Part shown: piece after piece, positions 21,336-29,983 of the stretch
How positions within the stretch are numbered: position 1 is the stretch's first letter
Layout: every line of letters begins with the position of its first letter
Assembly (NCBI GenBank): GCA_021810635.1
Contig: JAJZIH010000010.1
Location: forward strand, 1 to 64,000
Length of the DNA stretch: 64,000 bases
Reading direction: 5' to 3'
Source: Pseudomonadota bacterium
GTDB lineage: Bacteria; Pseudomonadota; Gammaproteobacteria; JAKAQQ01
The notes under the pieces: generated by a model
What the model saw: the letters and a program-made list of their open reading frames with translations, nothing else
What the model was told of the DNA's origin: nothing
Databases searched by the model: none
Translations under genes and position numbers: made by a program

Positions 21336-23208
21336 ACGGAGCCGCCCCGATCCCGCCAACCCCCTTGGGAAAAACCGCATCGATCCCCTGCGGGAAGCGA
21401 TGGCCTACGCCCCCGAAACCCCGGGAGTGTATCGGATGTATGGCCGCAACGGGGTTCTCCTGTACGTGGGGAAGGCCAAGAGCCTGCGGCAACGCCTCAG
21501 GAGTTACCTGGATCCTGTCCGTTCGGGAATCAAAACCCGGAGAATGCTCGAGCAGGTGGTGGAAATCGATTTCACGGTGACGCCGACCGAGGTCGATGCC
21601 CTGTTGCTGGAAAGCAATCTCATCAAGCACGCGCGCCCGCGTTACAACATTGTCCTCCGCGACGACAAAAGTTATCCGTACATCCGGATCGATGACTCAC
21701 TGGGTTTCCCGCGCCTGGTTTTCCACCGGGGGCGGCACTCCGCTGACGGGCGGCTGTTGGGCCCCTATCCGGATGCCGGAACGGTCCGGAAGACGCTCCT
21801 GGACCTCCAGAAGCTTTTTCACTTCCGGAACTGTTCGGACCTGTTTTTCAGGAACCGGGAACGGCCTTGCCTGCAGCATCAGATCGGCCGCTGCTCAGCT
21901 CCGTGCGTGGGCCGGATCAGCGAGGCCGATTACCGGCGGGACTTCAACGATGCACTGGAAGTCCTCGAAGGACGGGGTCGGGCCCTTGTGGACCGCCTTT
22001 ATGTCCGCATGCAGGAGTGTGCGGAGGCACTGGACTATGAGGGCGCTTCCGCATTCCGTGATCTGATCACCCGTCTGCGCCAGGTCCGCGAACAGGATTC
22101 GATCGTGACGGACACGGGTGATGTCGACGTGATCCTGGCCGAATCCCGGAAAGGTTTGCACGGTGTCGGAGTGACCCGGATCCGGGAAGGGAAGAACCTT
22201 GGCACCTGGTGTTTCTTCCCCGTGGTCGAGGATCTCGTCGAAACGGGTGATCTCCTGGCGGGTTTTTTGATCCAGTTTTATGAGGAGGAGATCCCCGCAC
22301 ACATCCTGCTGGAAATCGCTTTTGAACTGGACGAAGCCCGGGTACTGGAGACGGCGCTTGAAAAGCGATCGGGGCATCCAGTGCGTTTGGGTGGGCCCAG
22401 GACCCATGCCGCCCAACTCTGGACTGAAATGACCCGGCAGAACCTGAAGATGGCGCTGGACCGCCGGGTCGCGGGCCATGTCCTCCTGCAGGAACGGTTC
22501 CAGGCTCTGAGTGAGCGGCTGGAATCGTCGGAACCGATCCAGCGGATTGTGGGTTTCGACGTCAGCCACACGCTCGGTGAGGAAACGGTCGCGAGTTGCG
22601 TGGTCTTCGAACCCACGGGCCCGGTGAAAGCGGATTACCGGCGGTTTGTGATCCGGGCGCGGACGGCCGGGGATGACTACGCGGCGCTGGATGAGGCCAT
22701 CACCCGATATTTTAAGCGCCTGGTCCGCGAATCGGGTCCCTGGCCCGACGTGGTTTTGATTGACGGCGGCATCGGCCAGTGGCGGGTTGCCGAACAGCGT
22801 CTTTCTGGCCTTGGGGTGCCCAACCTCACGGTACTGGCCATCGCCAAAGGTCCCGAGCGGCGGGTGGGCGCGGAACGGATTCTCCGGCAGGGGGGACAGC
22901 CGGCAGAGCGATGGGAAGCCCATGACCCGGCTTTTCACCTTCTCCAGCAGATTCGTGACGAGTCCCACCGCTTTGCGATCGGGGGACACCGGCGCCGGCG
23001 GACCGCGAAAGGGATGCGTTCGTCACTGGCGGGCATCCCCGGCCTGGGACCCAAAAGACGGGGTTTGCTGTTGGCTGCCTTCGGGGGGCTCTCGAGCCTG
23101 GAGGCGGCCAGTGAATCCGAGATTGCCCGGGTCCCCGGTATTGGAAGCCCACTGGCCCACCGGATTTTCCTTCACTTCCATGCTGTGCCGAATCATGAAA
23201 TTACCTAA
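21328..23208 (+). CDS. uvrC: Excinuclease ABC subunit C
   Basis: GIY-YIG region (GVYRMYGRNGVLLYVGKAKSLRQRLRSYL), UVR motif, RNase H-like VGFDVSHTLGEETVASCVVF, C-terminal HhH. Confidence 0.96.
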   Translation: MAERSRPDPANPLGKNRIDPLREAMAYAPETPGVYRMYGRNGVLLYVGKAKSLRQRLRSYLDPVRSGIKTRRMLEQVVEIDFTVTPTEVDALLLESNLIKHARPRYNIVLRDDKSYPYIRIDDSLGFPRLVFHRGRHSADGRLLGPYPDAGTVRKTLLDLQKLFHFRNCSDLFFRNRERPCLQHQIGRCSAPCVGRISEADYRRDFNDALEVLEGRGRALVDRLYVRMQECAEALDYEGASAFRDLITRLRQVREQDSIVTDTGDVDVILAESRKGLHGVGVTRIREGKNLGTWCFFPVVEDLVETGDLLAGFLIQFYEEEIPAHILLEIAFELDEARVLETALEKRSGHPVRLGGPRTHAAQLWTEMTRQNLKMALDRRVAGHVLLQERFQALSERLESSEPIQRIVGFDVSHTLGEETVASCVVFEPTGPVKADYRRFVIRARTAGDDYAALDEAITRYFKRLVRESGPWPDVVLIDGGIGQWRVAEQRLSGLGVPNLTVLAIAKGPERRVGAERILRQGGQPAERWEAHDPAFHLLQQIRDESHRFAIGGHRRRRTAKGMRSSLAGIPGLGPKRRGLLLAAFGGLSSLEAASESEIARVPGIGSPLAHRIFLHFHAVPNHEIT

Positions 23209-23749
23209 TTTTCTGACCCTGTTGCGGGTGGTCCTCATTCCGGCCTTTGTGGCGGCCTTCTGGCTGCCCGTTCCGTTTGCCCATCTTTGGGGAGCACTGA
23301 TTTTTGCCTTGGCGGCGCTGACCGATTGGCTGGACGGATATCTCGCGAGGCGCCTGGGTCAAAACAGCCGTTTTGGCGTGCTCTTCGACCCCATTGCCGA
23401 CAAGATGATGGTTTCCGCAGCGCTTCTGCTTCTGGTCCAGGAGTTTCCCTCCTGGTGGCTGGTCATCCCGGCCCTGGTCATCATCGGTCGGGAGATTACG
23501 GTTTCCGGCCTGCGCGAATGGCTGGCGGCAGGACAGGAGCCGGTCCAGATCCCGGTCCGTCCGCTTGGGAAGATCAAAACGGTGCTGCAGATGCTGGCCC
23601 TCCTGATTCTTCTGGCCATCTTTCCCGGCTGGCGTTCCGTGAGCCTCCCCGTGGGACTCAGCCTGCTTTATCTGGCCTCCATGCTCACCATCCTCTCGGG
23701 CCTGCAGTACCTCTGGGCGGCCTGGCCCACGATTCGCAAGGGGTTTTAG
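23195..23749 (+). CDS. pgsA: CDP-diacylglycerol-glycerol-3-phosphate 3-phosphatidyltransferase
   Basis: CDP-alcohol phosphatidyltransferase motif DWLDGYLARRLGQNSRFGVLFDPIADK; ATG at 23195 overlapping uvrC. Confidence 0.94.
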   Translation: MKLPNFLTLLRVVLIPAFVAAFWLPVPFAHLWGALIFALAALTDWLDGYLARRLGQNSRFGVLFDPIADKMMVSAALLLLVQEFPSWWLVIPALVIIGREITVSGLREWLAAGQEPVQIPVRPLGKIKTVLQMLALLILLAIFPGWRSVSLPVGLSLLYLASMLTILSGLQYLWAAWPTIRKGF

Positions 23750-24047
23750 GCTCGCCCGGATCCTTGGGATCGCATCCGTGACGGGCGTCCTGGGGCCGCC
23801 TGGAGGTCATATCGTATGCAGGTATCGTTTATAACATATTGATTATTATTCTTTTTATAAAGAGCGGTCCGGGCGTTGACCTCGGCGTCTGGCCGCTGAC
23901 GGATCGGGGCGAACTGCGCCGGGATGAGTGGAGTGCGCTTCCCGTGACTCCGGGGGCGGATGCCCCAAACCATGGAATGGCGGGCCGGCCCCCGTGCTGG
24001 TGTGTCCGCCGTAGAATACGCGGAGTGAATCGACGGGGGCCCTGACG

Positions 24048-26150
24048 ATGAATCGTTACCGGATCCGTGTGCTGACGGCTTTTCTTGTGCTGGTCGCCCC
24101 TGGGGCGTGGGCGGCCGGGCCGATTGATCTTCGCGCCTACCGTCAGTTGGTGAACCTGACTTCACCCCAGTTTTCGCCTGACGGCAGGCAGATTGCCTTC
24201 CTCACGCGACGGGCCGATTTCGTACATAACCGTTATGACGTCACGCTGAGAGTGATCTCCACCACCGGCGGCCCGTCAACGGTTTGGGTGCGTGGCATGA
24301 GAAACCTCCGCATGCCGCGTTGGTCACCGGATGGCCACCGCATTGCCTTCATTGCCGAAGTCGGCCGGCAGAAGCCCCAGATCTTTGACGTGGCCTTTGC
24401 GTACGCGACACCGCATTGTCTGACCGACGCTCCGAATGGTGTTCAGCAGTTTGCCTGGAACCCGGATGGACGCACGATCGCCTATGTCACGCCGGATCAC
24501 CCCGTGCTCACCGCCAAGGACCGCCGCACGGATCATGACCTGTTCACCATCCACGACGACGATTACCAGATCACCCATGCGCCCGTTCCCTCCCAGATCT
24601 GGCTGCTGTCGCTGGCCACCGGAAAAGCGCGCCAGTTGACCTTCGGTTCGACCAGCGTGCTGGAGAATCCGCCGCCCTTCGCCGGTTCCATCAGCGCGCC
24701 GTCTTGGTCGGCCAACGGCCGCTGGCTGGTCTACACCCGGCAGGCCGACGACGATGATGCCGATACGGACCGCACCACGATTGTGGCGGTCAATGTGGCC
24801 ACGGGCAAGGTCCACCGACTCACCGGTCACCTCAGCTATGAATACACCCCGGCTTTTGCGCCGCGTGGTCATGCGATCGCCTATCTCTATCCGCACGGCC
24901 CTGGCCCGGTCAGTGATATGGATGTTTTCGTCACATCGCTCACCGCCGGAAATGGGCGCGATGTCAGTGCCGACCTCGACCGCGACGTGTCTACCACCTA
25001 TGCTTGGCTGCCCGGAGGCCAGGGCCTGCTGGCGCTGGCCAATAACCACGTCGGGACCCGGATCTACCTGCAGCCGCTGCGGGGGACCGGGCGTGCGCTG
25101 GCCCTCGGCCATCTCAACCCCACCCACCTGGCCGTCTCGGCGCAGGGCCTGGTGGCGTTCGTTGCCGACAATGCCACGCAACCGCCGGAGCTCTATCTGT
25201 TGCGCACCTTGGACAGCCGTCCCGTGGCCCTGACTGACTTCAACCGCTACTTTGCCGGCTTTACCTATCCGCGCAGCGTCGAAGTCACTTGGCGTGCGCC
25301 GGATGGCCAGATCAATGATGGCATCCTCACCTATCCGGACGATTACCACCCCGGTCGCCCTTATCCCCTGGTCGTCTACAGCCACGGCGGGCCCGAGGCA
25401 GCGTCCACCGAGTTTTTCGACGCCGGCGAGATCGGGCCGTTGCGGGATCTGTTCGCCGCGCATGGCTTTCTGGTGTTCGAGCCCAACTACCGTGGCAGCG
25501 ACAATCTGGGTAATGCCCATGAGCACGCCATCTATCGCGATCCGGGTGTTGGCCCTGACCGCGACGTCATTTCCGGTATCCATCTGCTGGAGAAACGGGG
25601 ACTGGTTGACCCCAGCCGAATCGCAGCGGTGGGCCACTCCTATGGCGGCTATATGACCGCGTGGCTGATTGCCCATCAGCACTTCTGGCGCTGTGCGGTG
25701 GTGGCCGACGGTGCGGTGGACTGGACCGAAGAATACGAGCTTTCCGGTGACGGCAACCTGGCTTGGGTCCGCGATTCGCTGGGCGGCAGTCCATGGGATC
25801 CCCGGAGCGCGGCGCTGTACGTCAGCGGCTCACCGATCACCTATGCCGGGCAAATTACCACGCCCACGCTGATCCTCTCCGGCACATCCGACATCACCGT
25901 GCCGATCACCGAGTCTTTTGCCCTGTACCACGCCTTGGCCAGTCGCCATGTTCCGGTGAAGTTCATCGGCATCCCCGGTGCCTACCACATGCCGCAAGAC
26001 CCGGTGCAGCTCGAACTGTATTACCGTGCCATCGAGCGCTGGGTCGTGGCCTATCTCCAGCTACCCCAAAGGGGCGTTGCACAGCCTGAAGCCCGGCCGC
26101 TTGCCCCTTCCCGGATCGGTCAGAGGGTCCGCCTGCCGGTGCTGTTTTGA
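24048..26150 (+). CDS. S9 family prolyl oligopeptidase (secreted dipeptidyl/acylaminoacyl peptidase)
   Basis: Signal peptide, beta-propeller-like repeats, GHSYGGYMTAWL nucleophile elbow, late Asp/His catalytic context. Confidence 0.9.
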   Translation: MNRYRIRVLTAFLVLVAPGAWAAGPIDLRAYRQLVNLTSPQFSPDGRQIAFLTRRADFVHNRYDVTLRVISTTGGPSTVWVRGMRNLRMPRWSPDGHRIAFIAEVGRQKPQIFDVAFAYATPHCLTDAPNGVQQFAWNPDGRTIAYVTPDHPVLTAKDRRTDHDLFTIHDDDYQITHAPVPSQIWLLSLATGKARQLTFGSTSVLENPPPFAGSISAPSWSANGRWLVYTRQADDDDADTDRTTIVAVNVATGKVHRLTGHLSYEYTPAFAPRGHAIAYLYPHGPGPVSDMDVFVTSLTAGNGRDVSADLDRDVSTTYAWLPGGQGLLALANNHVGTRIYLQPLRGTGRALALGHLNPTHLAVSAQGLVAFVADNATQPPELYLLRTLDSRPVALTDFNRYFAGFTYPRSVEVTWRAPDGQINDGILTYPDDYHPGRPYPLVVYSHGGPEAASTEFFDAGEIGPLRDLFAAHGFLVFEPNYRGSDNLGNAHEHAIYRDPGVGPDRDVISGIHLLEKRGLVDPSRIAAVGHSYGGYMTAWLIAHQHFWRCAVVADGAVDWTEEYELSGDGNLAWVRDSLGGSPWDPRSAALYVSGSPITYAGQITTPTLILSGTSDITVPITESFALYHALASRHVPVKFIGIPGAYHMPQDPVQLELYYRAIERWVVAYLQLPQRGVAQPEARPLAPSRIGQRVRLPVLF

Positions 26151-26427
26151 TCTGGGCCGGGCAGTTTGCAGTACCACTCAGGCCGTTAACCCCGGGCTGA
26201 TGCGAACGTACCCCCGCTGGCGCTCGCGGACCGGGACGCGGGGTGTCGCTGCAGGGATCCGTCTTCTCCTGGGATGGCCTCAAAACGGATCGTGGGGCCC
26301 CAGGAGCACACCCGATCGGACAAGGGGTTCCGGGAATCTGGGCCGTTTTTGATACCCCAAAACCAAGGTGTTTTTATTTGGCTCCCGAACCTCGATGGAC
26401 CACAGTCCAGGTCGGAGCTCAGGTCAT

Positions 26428-27747
26428 TCACCCGGCATTTTTTTCTCGATCAATCAACGGAAGACGTCGGCGAATACCGTTAATGATGGATGCACTGACG
26501 GATTCTGGGAACTCGGCGGGTAATCCGACCAAGGTGGCATCAATGGCCCAATCCGCGCCTGCTTGGACTTCATCCAGAATGCCCTGGGCGAATTCAGCCG
26601 AAAGGCCACACCGCACCGCGGTCTGCAGAAAGTGTCGTGGCATGATCGAATTTATCGTGTAATGTCGTCCGTCACCGACTGCCATCGTAAGCTTCATGCG
26701 GTTGTGCTCGATCTGTCCCGCATCCACATTGGGCTGTGTGGACTTGATGTCGTAGAGTGGCGTCATGTGGAACCGGCCACCAGGTAGTAGGTGGATGCTG
26801 AAGTTCTTGGCGTGGCCGTCCGTTGCCCCAATCAGCCAGAAGACGATCTGCGCTTTCAGGAAGTGCCGTTGATCAATCTCGGGTTCGTCGCTCGCTTTCA
26901 ACAATTCCAGGATCTCACGGATACCGGGGCCGCCCTCGGGCTCATATTTACGGGTCGGTGGCACGGATAGCGCCTGGCAGAAATCTTCCTGGGGGAGACG
27001 CAGGAGCCGTCCGTTTGTTGTCCAGAGGCGATCGAACCGCTCAATCACCAGCGCACGTTTTCCACTGAATTCCAGTATCTGTGTCTGCGCCGTCGGCTAT
27101 TTAAACGCCGCGGTCAAACGCATGCAAAGAGGCTCATTCTCGATGCTTTGCGTGAGGTCAATGCCGTTCGATCGTTTGCCGATTTCCGGTTTCAGGATGT
27201 GTGTTGTCGCCGTAGTGCCATGAGGCAGTTGCCACTTGCCCTGCCAGTGGAGCAGCGCGGTCTTTTCCTGAGTTCCAGCGAGGGAAATGCGGAGTTCCTT
27301 CTTTTCATCGATGCCGAGGGGGGTGCGCTTCAGATCGCCGAGGATGCCGGCGATGTCCTTGTCGTCCAGAGGACGCCCAGAGATGCCGCTAGCTGGATCG
27401 GGCTCCTCGCCATCGGGCAGGAACTGGAGGGCGCCGACGCAATCACGGCCGACAGCAGCAAGAAGGCTATAGGCATCGTTGCCGGCAGCTCCCACCCGTT
27501 CAGCCAGGCAGCGGCGGATTTGATCGTTGTCCGGAAGGAGGTTATCGAAGACCGCAATCACCGGATCGCCAATAAACCGGTCCTCGCGAAGAGGTAGTGA
27601 GAGAGAGATTGGCAACACATGTTCCCAGTCGAGCCAACTGCGGTCATACACAAAATCGGTTGCCCCACTTGACAGTCGTTGAAGGCGGCCAACCAGCCTG
27701 CCATTCAGGAAAACATTGAGGGGGATGCGTGTGCGTTGCCGCGCCAT
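26428..27747 (-). pseudogene. hipA: HipA-type Ser/Thr kinase toxin, interrupted by one in-frame TAG at 27097-27099
   Basis: Two ORFs (27097..27747 and 26428..27048) lie in one frame: ...CMRLTAAFK*PTAQTQILEFSGKRALVIERFDRLW...; total 440 codons including the terminal stop; ISLAGTQEKTALL, GATDGHAKNFSIH and TPLYDI conserved. Confidence 0.9.
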
Positions 27748-28016
27748 CAGAACATCTCCTCCATCTTGTCAGTCGAGGATTTAGTCCGCGGGCGGATCAC
27801 AAGTTCCATGTTGAGCGCCGTAAGTACGCCAAAGAGCGTGCGGAGTTGGGTACCGTCTTCCCCGGCTTCCAGCCCGGAAATCGTGGCTTGCCGCAGGTGG
27901 GTTTTTTTACCCACTTGCTTTTGATTCATGCCGAGGGCGCGGCGGCGGCGGCGTATCGCAGCGCCGACCTGTTTTGAGGTTCGGGCGATTGGGTCAGTCA
28001 TCGGGGGTAGCTCCAT
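27747..28016 (-). CDS. hipB: HipB-like XRE-family antitoxin
   Basis: VGAAIRRRRRALGMNQKQVGKKTHLRQATISGLEAGEDGTQLRTLFGVLTALNMEL HTH_3; overlaps the hipA start by one base. Confidence 0.9.
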   Translation of the reverse strand: MELPPMTDPIARTSKQVGAAIRRRRRALGMNQKQVGKKTHLRQATISGLEAGEDGTQLRTLFGVLTALNMELVIRPRTKSSTDKMEEMF

Positions 28017-28029
28017 ATTTCCTTAACTT

Positions 28030-28047
28030 TATACGCTACAGCGTATA
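28030..28047. promoter_or_regulatory. hipBA operator-like palindrome 1
   Basis: TATACGCT-AC-AGCGTATA, perfect 8-bp arms, immediately upstream of hipB. Confidence 0.7.
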
Positions 28048-28057
28048 TAAAAGCAAT

Positions 28058-28073
28058 ATACGCTTGACCGTAT
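28058..28073. promoter_or_regulatory. hipBA operator-like palindrome 2
   Basis: ATACGCTTGACCGTAT shares the ATACGCT half-site with palindrome 1; centres are 27 bp apart. Confidence 0.55.
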
Positions 28074-28146
28074 CGGAAGCCCTGTTCGAGGAAGCCACAG
28101 AAGGCCATGACCCGATTATTATGGGGAGCGATAAATTGTAGGCAGT

Positions 28147-28560
28147 TCAGGCGGCCGCATAACGCACGTGTTCTTCCTGGAAGAAGCGGCGGACGATATG
28201 GGGTTGCCGCTGGCGGCGGCGCAGGTGACCCGCGCACGGTGCGGAGGAGTTCGCTGCGGGTACGCGGACGGTGCCGGCCGATGTGGCTTTTGACGTCGTG
28301 ATTCAGAAGCTCGTCGGGATTGAGCTCCGGGCTGTAACCGGGGAGGAAGTAGAGGGTGATCCGGCAACCGGGACGCGCCAGCCAGACCTGGATCGCACGT
28401 GCCTTGTGCACCGGATGGCCGTCGACGATCAGGAACACCGGACGCCCGACCTGCCGCTCCAGCAGTCGGGTGAGGAACTCCCGGAATACCCGGGCGGTGA
28501 AGCCGGACTGGAACACCATGAACAGCAGCTTGCTGGCACCGGGGCGCTACGCTGCGCCAT
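28147..28560 (-). mobile_element. IS630-family transposase remnant (C-terminal DDE part, frameshifted)
   Basis: PVFLIVDGHPVHKARAIQVWL...LPGYSPELNPDELLNHDVKSHIG; frame breaks after RTVRG and continues in another frame as HLRRRQRQPHIVRRFFQEEHVRYAAA*; N-terminal half absent. Confidence 0.85.
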
Positions 28561-28640
28561 CGGGGAAGCAAAAGCAGCGCGCCGGTGAGTTTTTGTCGTT
28601 GAGCCTCCCTTGAAAAGCTACAGCACACACATTGACAATT

Positions 28641-28658
28641 TGTAGCCTACAGGCTACA
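28641..28658. promoter_or_regulatory. Operator-like palindrome upstream of the truncated HigB-like toxin
   Basis: TGTAGCCT-AC-AGGCTACA perfect 8-bp arms, preceded by TTGACA at 28632-28637. Confidence 0.6.
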
Positions 28659-28666
28659 CATGGTTC

Positions 28667-28723
28667 ATGATCGAAATCCGCAAGACAGATATCTATGTTC
28701 AATGGCTTGATGGCCTGCGCGAC
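28667..28723 (+). pseudogene. RelE/HigB-like toxin (addiction module killer type), N-terminal ~19 codons only
   Basis: [19 protein letters not shown] matches the N-terminus typical of this family, then similarity is lost at the IS30 debris. Confidence 0.7.
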
Positions 28724-28740
28724 ATCCATGGGCTCGGGGG

Positions 28741-28880
28741 GAGCACGGAGAGGTCTGCGCCCTTGGGTAGATACTGGCGCAGCAGTCCGTTGGTGTTCTC
28801 GTTGATGCCGCGCGGCCAGGGGCTGTGCGGGTCGGCGAAGTCCACCTGGATACCGGTGCGATCGGACAGTTTGGCAGGAG
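28741..28880 (-). mobile_element. IS30-family transposase internal fragment
   Basis: [39 protein letters not shown] is the IS30 DDE-region signature. Confidence 0.88.
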
Positions 28881-29292
28881 CCGCCATCTGGATGGCATGC
28901 AGGTCGGACTTCGCTTTGGGCTGCAGGCGTTGGGGCAGCTGGTTCAGGAGGTTGGCGGTCTGATGGACTCAACCCCTCTGGGTGCGCGTCTCGCCGGAGA
29001 CCCGTGGGAACGCCTTCCAGAAATCAAGCGCGCCATCGCCAACGGCAAGCTGCGGGTCGACGGTCAAGTCCCGGCACTTGAGGTCCTAAAGCAGATCCTT
29101 CCAGAATTCTTCAGATTCCCGGAATTCGTCGCCGAGCGCCACGAGTTCCTTCTTCCGGTCCGCGGTGGCGCCGATCACGACGAGGAGGCACTGATTGGCC
29201 TCCTCCAAGCGCACGCCGAAGTGGATCCCGTCGACCCAGAGGTCGACGGACTGGCGGCCCTTGAGGGATCGGCGTTCCCAGCGGACATGCAC
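28880..29292 (-). mobile_element. IS256/Mutator-family transposase fragment with internal stops
   Basis: [121 protein letters not shown] in a single frame. Confidence 0.88.
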
Positions 29293-29514
29293 AACTTTGG
29301 AGCATGGCTCCGTGGCCGATCGCCATCACACGCTTCCACCTTGCCCGCGTCATCGCATGACATCGGTCACGCTGTCCGTGCTCCCCCCGTGCGGCAGGGC
29401 GTACCGAAGCCCTAAACATGTTGAGTCGCACAGTACAACTGAGTGGTATCCACAAGAAATCGTTCAAACGGCAGTCGCTCAAAATCGCGGTGTAACTGAT
29501 TGATTTTTATATAG

Positions 29515-29601
29515 TGCCCAGGGCCGGACTCGAACCGGCATGGCCGTTTCCGGCCAAAGGATTTTAAGTCCCTTGCGTCTACCGATTTCGCCACCTGGGC
29601 A
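29515..29601 (-). tRNA. tRNA-Leu (anticodon TAA)
   Basis: TGCCCAGGTGGCGAAATCGGTAGACGCAAGGGACTTAAAATCC...GGTTCGAGTCCGGCCCTGGGCA; paired acceptor stem, variable arm. Confidence 0.92.
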
Positions 29602-29636
29602 TCGGGATTGCACCTCTCTGGCGGGGAAATTTTTGG

Positions 29637-29708
29637 AGGCCAGGGTCGGGATCGAACCGGCGTTGACGGCTTTGCAGGCCGCTGCATGACCACTCTGCCA
29701 CCTGGCCT
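29637..29708 (-). tRNA. tRNA-Cys (anticodon GCA)
   Basis: AGGCCAGGTGGCAGAGTGGTCATGCAGCGGCCTGCAAAGCCG...GGTTCGATCCCGACCCTGGCCT. Confidence 0.92.
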
Positions 29709-29748
29709 GGATGACTTGACTCGAGAAATTCCGCAAGGAGGAGGTGGA

Positions 29749-29820
29749 GCGGGAAACGAGGCTCGAACTCGCGACCTCAACCTTGGCAAGGTTGCGCTCT
29801 ACCAACTGAGCTATTCCCGC
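29749..29820 (-). tRNA. tRNA-Gly (anticodon GCC)
   Basis: GCGGGAATAGCTCAGTTGGTAGAGCGCAACCTTGCCAAGGTTG...GAGTTCGAGCCTCGTTTCCCGC. Confidence 0.94.
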
Positions 29821-29983
29821 CTGGTCCGGATCATAGCAAAAGCGGCCGGGAGCCGCAATCATTTTTCTGTCGCCCATCGGCCGGATAGAATCCGGCCACA
29901 CCAAAACCTCACCTGTCTTCCCGGCCGGGGTCGAAAGCGGCCTCCGGACGAAGCACTATAATGCCGGACAGTACCGTTGAGAG

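Noticed and set aside
24324-25682. 452-aa minus-strand ORF over the S9 peptidase
   Set aside because: Shadow ORF with no domain signal; the plus strand shows clear S9 motifs.
26151-26427. Short ORFs between the S9 peptidase and hipA
   Set aside because: No recognisable motif on either strand; mutually overlapping frames.
29515-29536. att-site duplication of the tRNA-Leu 3' end at the left island edge
   Set aside because: I could not find a second copy of TGCCCAGGGCCGGACTCGAACC between 23750 and 29500 by eye; no integrase gene is present.
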